A stretch of 36,339 nt of DNA from Deltaproteobacteria bacterium (GCA_016875165.1 VGSF01000047.1:1-36339); one strand, 5' to 3'; positions 8,266-16,698 are shown, counted from the first letter of the stretch. Program-made: numbers and translations. Notes: generated by a model from the letters alone, not told the origin.

Positions 8266-9014
8266 ACAGCTTCTTTCTGGCCTGGCAATTTTTGACCATC
8301 CTTCCCTGGAGGAAGAGCGGTCGAGAGATGAACCCTCAGTTCCTGGGTAGGTCCATGGCTTTTTACCCGGTTGTCGGACTTCTTCTTGGCCTGATTCTCT
8401 TAGCAGCCCACTTCGCCTTTTCCATAGCTTTTCCCCGAACCGTCTCGGATGGACTGATCGTCATGCTTCTGGCGCTCCTCACCGGAGCTTTTCACCTGGA
8501 CGGGCTGGCCGATACTTGCGATGGACTGGCCTCCGGAAAAACACCCGATGAAAGACTTATGATCATGAAAGATCATCGGGTGGGGACTTTTGGGGTGGTT
8601 GGTTTAATTTTAATTCTGGGAATGAAATTTTTAGCCCTCAATTCCTTACCCGACAACATTGTGGGAAGGACGTTATTGCTGGCCTTGATTTTAAGCCGCT
8701 GGTCCATGGTGCAATTAACCTACCGGGCTCCTTATGCCCGCAGGGAAGGCGGCCTGGGTCTTCCTTTTAAGGAAAATCTGAGGAGAAGAGAAATGATCAT
8801 GGCCACAGCCACATCCGTGGCGCTCAGCTTTCTCTTTTACCGTTTTTGGGGGATGATCCTGTGGCTGGTTATCGGCGCTTTTACTCTGCTCTTCCAGAAG
8901 TTCTTCGAGAGAAAAATCGGAGGCATCACCGGGGACACACTCGGCGCGGCCAATGAGACGAACGAAGTCCTGGTTCTGCTTTTGGCCTGCGGGATGGTTA
9001 ATTTTAGCTATTAA
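8262..9014 (+). CDS. cobS: Adenosylcobinamide-GDP ribazoletransferase (cobalamin synthase)
   Basis: This integral membrane enzyme joins adenosyl-GDP-cobinamide with alpha-ribazole or its phosphate, the last assembly step of the nucleotide loop. The protein has 250 residues, matching the family. FLTILPW near the N-terminus, [16 protein letters not shown] with its acidic metal-binding residues, [11 protein letters not shown], and [17 protein letters not shown] near the C-terminus are all typical. Several hydrophobic segments are evident. The start at ATG 8262 overlaps the cobT stop by three bases; the frame stays open further upstream, but that part lies inside cobT. A mobile-element copy begins 30 bases after the stop and separates this gene from cobC. 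Confidence 0.95.
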   Translation: MNSFFLAWQFLTILPWRKSGREMNPQFLGRSMAFYPVVGLLLGLILLAAHFAFSIAFPRTVSDGLIVMLLALLTGAFHLDGLADTCDGLASGKTPDERLMIMKDHRVGTFGVVGLILILGMKFLALNSLPDNIVGRTLLLALILSRWSMVQLTYRAPYARREGGLGLPFKENLRRREMIMATATSVALSFLFYRFWGMILWLVIGAFTLLFQKFFERKIGGITGDTLGAANETNEVLVLLLACGMVNFSY

Positions 9015-9043
9015 TTTTTTATAGCATAGAATTTTCCTTCTTT

Positions 9044-9317
9044 GTAACACTTTAGCTCTTTGAAAAAAGGTGAGTTGTAAGGGCCAAGGAATTCCAGGGG
9101 CCGGGGGCCAGAGCGGAATCCGCCTTAGGCGGAGAATCATTAGGCGCTGATTTCTCCGCATATGGGGCGGGCAAGAACCCCCGCCTCCTCCGCAGGAAAT
9201 AATCATTTGCCTTCGTGGCCAAGCCGAATCCCAACCGATGCTTCCGCGCGTTCCGCTCTAACCCCCGGTCCTCAACAAAGGCTTTAATACCATTTTTTCA
9301 AATCGTTAAACTGTTAC
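9044..9317. mobile_element. MITE-like element family A, copy 1
   Basis: This is a 274-bp gene-less element with terminal inverted repeats of about 28 bp (GTAACACTTTAGCTCTTTG at the left, the complement of CAAATCGTTAAACTGTTAC at the right). It is flanked by CCTTCTTT and CCTTTTTT, an 8-bp target duplication with one mismatch. GC-rich subterminal arms (GGGGCCGGGGGCCAGAG against CCGCTCTAACCCCCGG) continue the inverted repeat, so the whole unit can fold into a long hairpin. Other copies are at 18495-18760, 28251-28505 and 31099-31372. It sits between cobS and cobC. Confidence 0.85.
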
Positions 9318-9384
9318 CCTTTTTTCAACTTTAGTCCGCCTCAGGCGGATCACTTTTGGCACTGAACTTTAAATGGTCAATGGT

Positions 9385-9417
9385 CAATTATCAATGTTCA
9401 ATGATCATTGATAATTG
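9385..9417. repeat. Perfect 12-bp inverted repeat between cobS and cobC
   Basis: CAATTATCAATG and CATTGATAATTG form a perfect 12-bp stem with a 9-base loop. The surrounding ATGGTCAATGGTCAAT is a short tandem repeat. No T-run follows directly, so it is not a classic terminator. The rest of the 9318-9497 gap shows only AT-rich sequence. Confidence 0.6.
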
Positions 9418-9497
9418 CTAATTGAATATTATAGAAATTTCCTTTGCGCGCCTGCTCTCTACCCTGTGGCTAATTTATTCTGAAAGAGGCTTAACCA

Positions 9498-10094
9498 ATG
9501 GATCCGGACAGAACGCGAATTTATTTGGCCCGCCACGGCGAAGTGGTTAATCATGGGGTTTATAACGGACAGACAGATGTGGACATTACCCCCGCAGGTC
9601 AAAAACAGATGGAACGGCTAAGGGATCTTCTTCAAGATAAAAATCTCTCGGCGGTTTATTGCAGCGACCTCCGGCGTACCCAGAAAGGAGCGGAAATCAT
9701 CGCCAAACCGCACGGCCTTGTACCCCAAGGCTTTTCCCATTTTCGAGAGATGCACTTCGGCCGCTGGCAGGGACTGAATTATCAGGGGGTCATGGAAAAA
9801 TACCCGGCGGACATTCCCCAGTGGATCAACAACCTGGAAACCTTTCGCATTCCCGCCGGAGAGAGCATAAGGGATATACATGATCGGGCCATCCCCAAAT
9901 TGAAGGAGTTGGTCGAGTTCCACCGGGGCCAGGAGTTTGCCTTAGTTTGCCATGGCGCGCTGAACCGGGTAATTCTGGCTGAGGCCCTTCATTTATCCTT
10001 TGCTCACCTGCTGCGGATCGAGCAGGATTATGGGTGCCTGAATATTATCGATTACACTCCGTCTTCGACGGTGGTGAAGTTGATCAATGGATAG
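9498..10094 (+). CDS. cobC: Alpha-ribazole phosphatase (histidine phosphatase family)
   Basis: This histidine-phosphatase-family protein removes the phosphate from alpha-ribazole 5'-phosphate or from adenosylcobalamin 5'-phosphate. The 198-residue length matches CobC. The phosphohistidine motif ARHGE is at residues 11-15 (His13), CSDLRRTQKGAEI follows, REMHFGRWQGLNY contains the conserved Glu region, and the second catalytic His is His152 in LVCHGALNR. The CobC name rests mainly on context, flanked by cobUTS and btuFCD, because this superfamily is broad. Its stop codon overlaps the ATG of the next gene by eight bases. Whether transcription runs through from cobS across the intervening element is unclear. 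Confidence 0.88.
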   Translation: MDPDRTRIYLARHGEVVNHGVYNGQTDVDITPAGQKQMERLRDLLQDKNLSAVYCSDLRRTQKGAEIIAKPHGLVPQGFSHFREMHFGRWQGLNYQGVMEKYPADIPQWINNLETFRIPAGESIRDIHDRAIPKLKELVEFHRGQEFALVCHGALNRVILAEALHLSFAHLLRIEQDYGCLNIIDYTPSSTVVKLING

Positions 10095-11076
10095 AAGGAA
10101 AGAATTAGGAAGAATCCATACTGGGGATTGTCGAAATTGGCCCGCAGAAATCCCCCCTTGTCCCCCTTTAATAAAGGGGGGATGGGGGGATTTAGTAGGC
10201 GGGTTCTTTTTCATTTTGGTTTTTTTCCTGTTTTTCAGCGTCCAGAACTCTTTCTCCGCAACCTTCACGGATGAAGTGGGACGAACGCTTAACTTAAAAG
10301 CTCCTCCCCGGCGCATCGTCTCTGTGGCCCCGAGCGTCACCGAGATGCTTTTCGCCGTTGGCCTGGAGGAAAAAATTGTCGGCGTCAGCACGTATTGCAA
10401 TTATCCACCCGGGGCTTTGAAAAAAGAGAAGATTGGCGGGTACATCACTCCTTCCCTGGAAAAAATTATTTCCCTGAAGCCGGACCTGGTCATCGGGACC
10501 GCCGACGGGGAATTGCAGCCATTCGTCAACAAAATGGCCGGTTTGGGAATTCCGGTGTTCATCATCAATCCCCGGAGCGTGTCAGGGACGATGGTTTCCA
10601 TCGGGAATATCGGAGAAATAACTTTCAGCCAGAGTGCTGCCAAAGGCCTGGTTAATTCCATGCAAGAGAAGGTCCAGGCTGTGAAGGAGAAAATTAAGGG
10701 GCGGCCCCGGTTGCGGGTACTGCACGTCATGGCCTACGACCCTTTGATCACCTCAGGAAAAGGAACGTTTGTCGATGATTTGATCCGCATGGCCGGCGGC
10801 GTAAACATCGCCGAGACCGCGAAAGGGGGTCACCCCCGCTTAAGCATGGAAGAAGTGATCGCGCAGGATCCCCAGGTCATTATCCTTTCTTCCATGAAGT
10901 CGCGAGATCCTCTCACGGAGCAGAAGGAATGGTGGGCCAGGTGGAAAGAGATTTCGGCTGTTCGTAGCCGCAGGATCCTCGTCATCGACGCCGACCTGAT
11001 CCACCGCCCTTCGCCCCGAATCGTAGAAGGTCTGGAGGAGACGGCTAAGGCTATTCACCCCGAAGCATTTAAATAA
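10087..11076 (+). CDS. btuF: Corrinoid ABC transporter substrate-binding protein
   Basis: This periplasmic binding protein captures corrinoid for the BtuCD-type importer. It belongs to the helical-backbone (FecB/BtuF) class: FTDEVGRTLNLKAPPRRIVSVAPSVTEMLFAVG at the start of the mature domain and GLGIPVFIINPRS in the middle are typical. It has 329 residues. The signal-type hydrophobic stretch (FFFILVFFLFFSV) starts only at about residue 40. The first 37 residues include an in-frame translation of a palindromic intergenic repeat at 10148-10193 (PPCPPLIKGGWGD). No other plausible start codon precedes the hydrophobic stretch, so the ATG at 10087, overlapping cobC, is kept. Specificity for corrinoid comes from the operon. 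Confidence 0.88.
   Translation: MDRRKELGRIHTGDCRNWPAEIPPCPPLIKGGWGDLVGGFFFILVFFLFFSVQNSFSATFTDEVGRTLNLKAPPRRIVSVAPSVTEMLFAVGLEEKIVGVSTYCNYPPGALKKEKIGGYITPSLEKIISLKPDLVIGTADGELQPFVNKMAGLGIPVFIINPRSVSGTMVSIGNIGEITFSQSAAKGLVNSMQEKVQAVKEKIKGRPRLRVLHVMAYDPLITSGKGTFVDDLIRMAGGVNIAETAKGGHPRLSMEEVIAQDPQVIILSSMKSRDPLTEQKEWWARWKEISAVRSRRILVIDADLIHRPSPRIVEGLEETAKAIHPEAFK
10148..10193. repeat. Palindromic repeat inside the 5' end of btuF
   Basis: AAATCCCCCCTTG and its imperfect complement (GATGGGGGGATTT) flank TCCCCCTTTA-AT-AAAGGGGGA, forming a long G/C-run hairpin. Sequences of this type are usually intergenic, but here it is read through in frame. Confidence 0.7.
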
Positions 11077-11080
11077 AAAC

Positions 11081-11172
11081 GCAATCAGCGATCAGCTTTC
11101 AGCTTAAACTGAAATAAAAAAAATTATTAGGCTGAAGGCTGCTTGCTATTTGCTGATTGCTGAAAGCTGATT
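11081..11172. repeat. ATCAGCTTTCAGC-type inverted repeat between btuF and btuC
   Basis: ATCAGCGATCAGCTTTCAGC at the left and GCTGATTGCTGAAAGCTGAT at the right are inverted relatives around an AT-rich centre. The repeat fills nearly the whole gap, ending two bases before the btuC ATG. A similar sequence occurs at about 5941-5985, ahead of riboswitch 1. Confidence 0.6.
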
Positions 11173-11173
11173 T

Positions 11174-12220
11174 ATGGCGCGTTTTACTTTTAAAAGATGG
11201 CTTTTCTGGATGATCTTCCTCGCAGCCTGCCTGGCCGGGGTGGGAGTAATGGCCGTTTCTCTGGGGGCGGTCTCGATTCCGCTCTCTAAAACCTGGGCCA
11301 TTCTTTTCCACCACTTCTTCGGCGCGGTTTCCCCGGGGGCAGGGGACGCAAAAGATTCTTCCATCATCCTTGACCTCCGCCTACCCCGGGTGATCGCCGG
11401 AGCGCTCGTAGGGGCGGCCCTGTCCGTAGCCGGCAGCGTGCTTCAGGCCCTGTTGCGCAACCCCCTGGCCGACCCTTACATTTTGGGAATCTCCAGCGGC
11501 GCAGCCGTGGGAGCGGTCCTGGCCATTCTTTTCGGCCTGGGAGCGACGATCCTGGGAAGTTATGCCGTTCCGGGCGCGGCCTTCACCGGAGCCTTGTTTA
11601 CCCTGCTTCTCGTCTATTTCATCGCCCGGGTGGAAGGACGTGTTCCGGCGCAAACCATGCTTCTAACCGGAGTCATCATCAGCGCCTTTTTCTCGGCTAT
11701 CATCATGTTTCTTATTTCCGCCACCAGCGATGAGCGCCTTTACAGCGTGACCTTCTGGTTGATGGGCAATCTGGAGTACGTTGCCTCCCAGGCACTGGGG
11801 GTCATATTCATCTACCTGCTCTCGGGCAGTGCGGTCCTGTTCTCTTTGGCCAAAGACCTCAACCTCATAAGCATGGGTGAGGAGACAGCCTCGGAGCTGG
11901 GAGTGGAAGTGGAAAGAGTGAAGAAGACGGCTTTTATTTTTACGGCCCTGATCACGGGCGCGGTGGTTTCAGTGAGCGGCCTGATCGGATTCGTGGGGCT
12001 GGCCGTCCCCCACTTAACACGGATGATCTGGGGGCCGGACCACCGCTTCCTTATTCCGGCCTCGGCCTTATTGGGGGCCATGGTTCTGATCCTGGCCGAT
12101 ACCATTGGCCGCACGGTCATGGCCCCGTCGGAGGTTCCCGTGGGGGTGGTAACGGCTCTGGGGGGAGCTCCTTTTTTTGTTTACCTTTTGAGGAGAAAAA
12201 GACTTGCCGGCAATCCTTAG
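11174..12220 (+). CDS. btuC: Corrinoid ABC transporter permease (FecCD/BtuC family)
   Basis: This is an inner-membrane permease of the type II importer class, 348 residues long with roughly ten hydrophobic segments, as expected for BtuC/FecCD proteins that work as dimers. LRLPRVIAGALVGAALSVAGSVLQ in outline and NPLADPYILGISSGAAVGAV are hallmark segments. GLIGFVGLAVPHLTRM is the conserved cytoplasmic coupling region that contacts the ATPase. The C-terminus EVPVGVVTALGGAPFFVYLLRR is also typical. It lies between btuF and btuD, and its last 17 bases overlap the btuD start. Corrinoid rather than siderophore specificity is inferred from the surrounding cob genes and riboswitches. Confidence 0.93.
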   Translation: MARFTFKRWLFWMIFLAACLAGVGVMAVSLGAVSIPLSKTWAILFHHFFGAVSPGAGDAKDSSIILDLRLPRVIAGALVGAALSVAGSVLQALLRNPLADPYILGISSGAAVGAVLAILFGLGATILGSYAVPGAAFTGALFTLLLVYFIARVEGRVPAQTMLLTGVIISAFFSAIIMFLISATSDERLYSVTFWLMGNLEYVASQALGVIFIYLLSGSAVLFSLAKDLNLISMGEETASELGVEVERVKKTAFIFTALITGAVVSVSGLIGFVGLAVPHLTRMIWGPDHRFLIPASALLGAMVLILADTIGRTVMAPSEVPVGVVTALGGAPFFVYLLRRKRLAGNP

Positions 12221-13454
12221 GATGGAGTCTGTCTGTTTTCAATACCCGGGAAGGGAGGTTTTTCATGGTCTTACCTTTGGCCTGGAAGAGGGAGAAGTCC
12301 TTGGACTCATCGGGCCGAACAGTTCCGGTAAAACCACTTTGCTAAAGCTTATGGACGGGCTGCTGAATCCCAGGCGGGGAAAGGTTTTCCTGGAAGGAAA
12401 GGATTTGCGAAAGGTTCCCCGGCGAGAGGTGGCCAGAAAAATCGCCGTAGTCCCCCAGGAAATGGAAGCTCCTTTTTCCTTCACTGCAGGTGAGATTGTC
12501 CTTATGGGCAGAGCTCCTTATATGGGGCGGTTTGGCTGGGAAAAGCAGAGGGATTTGAAAATCGCTCGCGAAGGGATGGCCCTTACCGACATTGCCCATC
12601 TGGAAAAAAGGCCTTTCGCTGAATTGAGTCAGGGGGAAAAACAAAGAGTGTTAATCGCCCGGGCCTTGGCCCAGGAGCCCAGGGTCATGCTCCTTGACGA
12701 GCCCACTTCCCATCTGGATATTAACCATCAGGTGGAAATCAACGGGCTGATACGCAGTTTGAACGTCGAGAAGAATTTGACGGTCATGAATATTTCCCAT
12801 GATTTAAACCTGGCCGCGGAGTATTCTCACCGGATTGTTTTGCTCTCCTCGGGCTCGATCTATGCCATGGGTACGCCATCGATGGTGATCACTGAAGAGA
12901 ATATCCGCCGGGTCTATGAAACTATGGTGATGGTGGAGAAAAACCCTGTATCCGGCGCCCCCCGGGTCACTCCCCTGGCCAGAGCCAAGATGGAAAAGGC
13001 TGGGCTGCAAAAAACCATTCATATCATCTGCGGCGAGGGAAGCGGCGCGGATTCAGCCCGGCGCTTGCTCCTCCGGGGATACCGGGTTTCCCTGGGAGTG
13101 CTGAATATCGGCGATAGTGATGAAAAGTTTGGGAAGGCCCTCGGATTAACCATGGCTCTGGAAGAACCCTTTTCTCCTATTTCCGAACGGGCTTACCGGG
13201 AGAACCAAGGTTTGATCGAGAAAGCAGATCTGATTATCGTTGAACGATTCCTCGTGGGCCATGGAAATCTGGCCAACCTCAAGGCAGCGATCGAGGCGCT
13301 TAAGAAGGGCAAGCGGGTTGTCGTACTGGAAAATGGTCTGCAGTACGATTTTACAAAAGGAGAAGCAAGAGGCTGTTACCAGTGGTTGCAGGAGGGAGGA
13401 GCGGAATTTATTACCGATCACTCCCTAATATTAAAGGAGGTTGAGAAAGTTTAG
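12204..13454 (+). CDS. btuD: Corrinoid ABC transporter ATPase with extra C-terminal domain
   Basis: Residues 1-260 are a complete ABC ATPase: Walker A GPNSSGKTT (37-45), Q-loop VPQE (83-86), signature LSQGEKQ (141-147), Walker B VMLLDEP (161-167) and switch His199. Residues about 270-416 form an additional domain that starts with a glycine-rich IICGEGSGADSARRLL and alternates strands and helices (ADLIIVERFLVGHGNL, GKRVVVLENG), suggesting a Rossmann-like fold. I recall similarly extended BtuD proteins in haloarchaea; the function of the extension is unknown. The start is taken as TTG 12204, with AGGAG seven bases upstream, overlapping btuC; ATG 12222 is the alternative. It powers corrinoid import with BtuC and BtuF. 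Confidence 0.9.
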   Translation: MPAILRMESVCFQYPGREVFHGLTFGLEEGEVLGLIGPNSSGKTTLLKLMDGLLNPRRGKVFLEGKDLRKVPRREVARKIAVVPQEMEAPFSFTAGEIVLMGRAPYMGRFGWEKQRDLKIAREGMALTDIAHLEKRPFAELSQGEKQRVLIARALAQEPRVMLLDEPTSHLDINHQVEINGLIRSLNVEKNLTVMNISHDLNLAAEYSHRIVLLSSGSIYAMGTPSMVITEENIRRVYETMVMVEKNPVSGAPRVTPLARAKMEKAGLQKTIHIICGEGSGADSARRLLLRGYRVSLGVLNIGDSDEKFGKALGLTMALEEPFSPISERAYRENQGLIEKADLIIVERFLVGHGNLANLKAAIEALKKGKRVVVLENGLQYDFTKGEARGCYQWLQEGGAEFITDHSLILKEVEKV

Positions 13455-13459
13455 AGCTA

Positions 13460-13745
13460 AAAGGTCGAAGAGAAGGTGGTACGAATCCACCGCTGCCCCG
13501 CAACTGTGAAGGGAACGAAAAACACAAGAAGCAAAAATAGTCCATAGCTCAAAGCAAAAAGCAAACGGCAAAAATAAGATACATATTTCTTTGCTATGAG
13601 CTACGAGCTACGAGCTATGAGCTAATTTGTTTCAGCCACTGGTATTGGCGGAAGCCAATCTGGGAAGGCGTGGAGAGTAGGGAGCCCTGAGCCAGTAGAC
13701 CTGGCCTTTTAGAAGAGCTTTCCGACCTTTCGCGGGAAAGGAGGA
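13460..13745 (+). promoter_or_regulatory. Cobalamin riboswitch 2, ahead of btuB
   Basis: The conserved blocks are present: AGAAGGTGGTACGAATCCAC, CGCTGCCCCGCAACTGTGA, AGCCACTGG, GGGAAGGCGTGG and GAGCCAGTAGACCTGGC. The same variable arm as in riboswitch 1 is expanded, here by unrelated repeats (TAGCTCAAAGC... against GAGCTACGAGCTA). Just before btuB, CCTTTC (13726-13731) pairs with GAAAGG (13736-13741) and covers part of the Shine-Dalgarno sequence AAAGGAGG (13737-13744). This points to control at translation initiation. No terminator with a T-run is visible, unlike the first riboswitch. Confidence 0.93.
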
Positions 13746-13752
13746 AGAAGAA

Positions 13753-15603
13753 ATGAAGAAGTTGGGAAAAGGATGGGTTTTGGTCTTAATGGGGGTTTGG
13801 CTGATTTTTACAGGCCAAAGCGCATGGAGCGCGGATGTGCACGTGGGGCAGGTTGTGGTCACGGCCACGAAAACCGAGGTGGAAATCAGCGATGTTCCCC
13901 AAGCCACCAGCGTGATTACCAAAGAAGAAATAATGAATACGCCCGACCGGTCTGTGGCCGAGGTAATCCAGCGGGCGGCGGGGGTGGAGGTGACCCAGTA
14001 TGGTCCCGTGGGAGCTGTGGCGCTTCCGAAGATTCGCGGTTCAGAATCCGGACAGGTTTTGATCCTGCTCAATGGACGGAGAATCAATGACGCCCAGTCC
14101 GGACAATTTGACCTGAGCAACCTGCCGGTCAGTAAAGATGAAATTGAGCGTATCGAAATACTTAGGGGAGCGGCCTCCGCTCTTTACGGAGCCGATGCCC
14201 TGGGCGGCGTTATTAACATTATCACTAAAACTCCATCCAAAGTTCCTTACACGCGAGCCTCAGCTTCTTACGGCCGTTTCGAAACGCAGGAATACTCCCT
14301 CTTCCACCAATGGAAGCTTGGCCCTCTGGCCTATGGTGTTTCTTTGTCCAAAGAGCAGTCCCGCGGGTTCAGGGAGAACAGCGATGCCGACAAATGGACC
14401 GTGGGCGGAGAAGTTGGCTATGAAATTACTCCTGAGTCCGAGGTAAAACTTGCGGCCCGGATGATCCAGAAGGAAATCGGCGTTCCCGGCTCTGTGACCT
14501 GGCCTGACCCGGACGACCGCCAGAAAGACCAGAACACGCTTCTGGATTTGAGTTATCAGGGGAAAATAACTTCCCGTCTCGCCTTGAATTTCAGGGGATT
14601 TCACAATAATTATCGCCGGACCTTTGATCCGGGAACGCGGGGCTTTAGCGCGGGTTCGCCGTTTTTACATAAAAATTACGCCACCGGAGGCGAATTGCAG
14701 ACGACCTATGCCTGGGGCGATGCCCATCTGCTTACCGGCGGGGCGGAATTTATTCAAGACCGGCTAAACAGCTCGGCCATCGGCGTTCACGAGGCTACCC
14801 GGGGCGCTATTTACCTCCAGGATGAAATAGAAATAGCTAAACCATTGACCGCTACGATCGGGCTCCGGTATGATTCTCATTCGATCTATAAGGATCAGTT
14901 AAACCCCCGCGCGGGAGCCGTCCTTCGTCTTCCCGGGGATACACGCTTAAGAGCCTCTGTCGGGCGCTCCTTCCGGGCGCCGACGTTTGACGACCTGTTC
15001 TGGCCTGAAGATGCTTGGATGGCGGGCAATCCCAACCTTCAGCCCGAAAAGGCATGGTCCTACGAATTAGGGGGAGAGAAAAAATTCGGCGACCTGGCCT
15101 TTTTTAGGGCGGCCGGATTCTACCGCAGGGTTGAAGACCTGATCATCTGGCAGATGGGTTCAGATTGGAAGTTCCGCCCGAATAACGTCAAAACCGCCGA
15201 TATATGGGGGGTGGAAACCGAGATGGTCTTTTATCCTTTCAAAGGATTGGCCATTCCGCTTAATTATACCTATCTTTATCCGCGGGATACAAGCACGGGA
15301 GAACCCATTATTTTAAAACCCAAACACATGGTCAATGCCGGCATCGAGTATGCCGCCGCCTTTGGCTTGAAAGCCAGCCTGAAAGGGCGGTATGTCCAGT
15401 TTTACGTAAACGAAACCACTACGCTCAACCGGGATTACTTTGTGGCCGATGCCAGAGTTTCTTATGAATTTAAAGTTTGGCAAAAATTGAAAGGCGAGGC
15501 GTTTCTCAGCCTGACCAATATGCTGGATCGGGATTACCAGATTAATGAAGGATATCCCATGCCCCCCCGGTCTTTGAGCGGGGGAGTGTCCTTTGTGTTC
15601 TGA
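13753..15603 (+). CDS. btuB: TonB-dependent outer-membrane corrinoid receptor
   Basis: This is an outer-membrane beta-barrel receptor of 616 residues, close to the usual size of BtuB. A signal peptide (about residues 1-27, ending at GQSAWSA) is followed by a TonB-box-like VVVTATKTE and a plug domain (SVITKEEIMNTPDRSVAEVIQRAAGV in outline, then RGSESGQVLILLNGRRIND and ERIEILRGAASALYGADALGGVINIITK). Barrel strands follow, and the protein ends in aromatic FVF, the usual C-terminal signature for barrel assembly. RSFRAPTFDDLFWP and NPNLQPEKAWSYELG are conserved barrel segments. Corrinoid specificity is supported by the riboswitch immediately upstream, which contains the gene's ribosome binding site. 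Confidence 0.94.
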   Translation: MKKLGKGWVLVLMGVWLIFTGQSAWSADVHVGQVVVTATKTEVEISDVPQATSVITKEEIMNTPDRSVAEVIQRAAGVEVTQYGPVGAVALPKIRGSESGQVLILLNGRRINDAQSGQFDLSNLPVSKDEIERIEILRGAASALYGADALGGVINIITKTPSKVPYTRASASYGRFETQEYSLFHQWKLGPLAYGVSLSKEQSRGFRENSDADKWTVGGEVGYEITPESEVKLAARMIQKEIGVPGSVTWPDPDDRQKDQNTLLDLSYQGKITSRLALNFRGFHNNYRRTFDPGTRGFSAGSPFLHKNYATGGELQTTYAWGDAHLLTGGAEFIQDRLNSSAIGVHEATRGAIYLQDEIEIAKPLTATIGLRYDSHSIYKDQLNPRAGAVLRLPGDTRLRASVGRSFRAPTFDDLFWPEDAWMAGNPNLQPEKAWSYELGGEKKFGDLAFFRAAGFYRRVEDLIIWQMGSDWKFRPNNVKTADIWGVETEMVFYPFKGLAIPLNYTYLYPRDTSTGEPIILKPKHMVNAGIEYAAAFGLKASLKGRYVQFYVNETTTLNRDYFVADARVSYEFKVWQKLKGEAFLSLTNMLDRDYQINEGYPMPPRSLSGGVSFVF

Positions 15604-15613
15604 GAGCATTGAT

Positions 15614-15768
15614 TCACCGCAGAGAGCCCAGAGGCCGCGGAGATGGGTTGAAATCAAAATCTAAAAATCAAAATGCAAAATGACAAGGCGAAATTAAAAA
15701 TCTTTCCCATTTTCGATTTTAATTTAATTGCATTTATTTCTCTGCGTTCTCCGCGCTCTCTGCGGTGA
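15614..15768. repeat. CAGAG-type palindromic repeat, copy 2
   Basis: TCACCGCAGAGAGCCCAGAGG at the left and CCGCGCTCTCTGCGGTGA at the right are inverted copies around an AT-rich centre. The right end lies 10 bases before the tonB ATG, and its GGTGA could serve as a weak ribosome binding site. No gene is inside. Confidence 0.65.
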
Positions 15769-15778
15769 AAAAAATCTA

Positions 15779-16687
15779 ATGAAACGCTTCTTTTTTCTGT
15801 CAATTTTCTTTCATGGAGCTTTGCTCCTTATCCTTTTTTCCAGGGATATGCCCCTGGCCGACAACCTTTTCCCCAGGCGCATAATCGAGGTCTCTTTGAT
15901 CCAGCCTCTCCCTGTTTCTTTGGAGAAAAAAGAAGAGAGGAAGCCTGCCCGACAAAAAGAACCTTCCCAGCCCTTAAGGAAAAAGGAAGAGGAGAAGGCG
16001 GAAGAACCAGCGCCTTTGAAGGAAGAACAGAAAGAAGAAGAAGAGTTGCAAAGAAAGGATGAAACCATAGAAGGAAGCTCCGTTACGGCCAAGAAGGAAA
16101 AACCTGCGGAGGCGGAGAGGGAAAATAAACAGTCCCCCACTGACGGCGAAGGGGGCAAGGCTTTTAACCTGAGTCCAGCTTTGAACCTTAGTCCAGCTTT
16201 GCCCCCTGAATTCAAGGGCGGCGAGGGGTCCGGACCTGCGCATTTCGTTTGGACTGCCTCCCTGCTGGAAAAGGGAGAAACAGAAATCGCGGGGCCCAAA
16301 CCAGGAACTGCCTTCAAGCCGGATAAGGGAGAAAAAGGAGTCGAGGGGATTAACCCGGGGACGTCGGGGAGAGGCGAAATATCTGCTCTGCCGGCGAGTA
16401 AAATTCTTTCCCCCTCTGATGGAGTGGATCCGACCCTTAAGCAGATTATCCGCAAAATTGAAGCGGCCAAACGTTATCCCAGGGCAGCAAAGAAGATGGG
16501 CATTGAGGGAAAGGTTGTAGTTCGTTTTAAGCTTCAACCCCAGGGGCAGGTGGAGGCAGTTGAAATTGCGGAGTCTTCAGGTTCGGAAATTCTGGATAAG
16601 GCCTCCCTGCAAACCGTCCGCGACGCTGCCCCGTTGCCTTACAAAGAAGGCTGGCTTAAGGTGGGAATCGTCTTTAAAATTCTTTGA
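15779..16687 (+). CDS. tonB: TonB family energy-transducing protein
   Basis: This periplasm-spanning protein passes proton-motive force to outer-membrane receptors such as the BtuB just upstream. It has 302 residues: a single N-terminal transmembrane helix (about residues 3-22), a long Lys/Glu/Pro-rich spacer (about 40-130), a low-complexity middle with a duplicated LNLSPA unit encoded by a direct repeat near 16169-16201, and a TonB C-terminal domain (about 225-302). Characteristic features of that domain are AKRYPRAAKKMGIEGKVVV, VEAVEIAESSGSEILDKA and the closing strand KVGIVFKIL. The ATG at 15779 is chosen because the membrane helix starts there; the frame stays open upstream only through repeat sequence. 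ExbB and ExbD are not in the window. Confidence 0.88.
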   Translation: MKRFFFLSIFFHGALLLILFSRDMPLADNLFPRRIIEVSLIQPLPVSLEKKEERKPARQKEPSQPLRKKEEEKAEEPAPLKEEQKEEEELQRKDETIEGSSVTAKKEKPAEAERENKQSPTDGEGGKAFNLSPALNLSPALPPEFKGGEGSGPAHFVWTASLLEKGETEIAGPKPGTAFKPDKGEKGVEGINPGTSGRGEISALPASKILSPSDGVDPTLKQIIRKIEAAKRYPRAAKKMGIEGKVVVRFKLQPQGQVEAVEIAESSGSEILDKASLQTVRDAAPLPYKEGWLKVGIVFKIL

Positions 16688-16698
16688 AGGGCGTGGTT

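Noticed and set aside
15811-16470. 219-codon minus-strand frame opposite tonB
   Set aside because: It is a Ser/Phe-rich antisense product of the Lys/Glu/Pro-rich TonB spacer, with no family resemblance.
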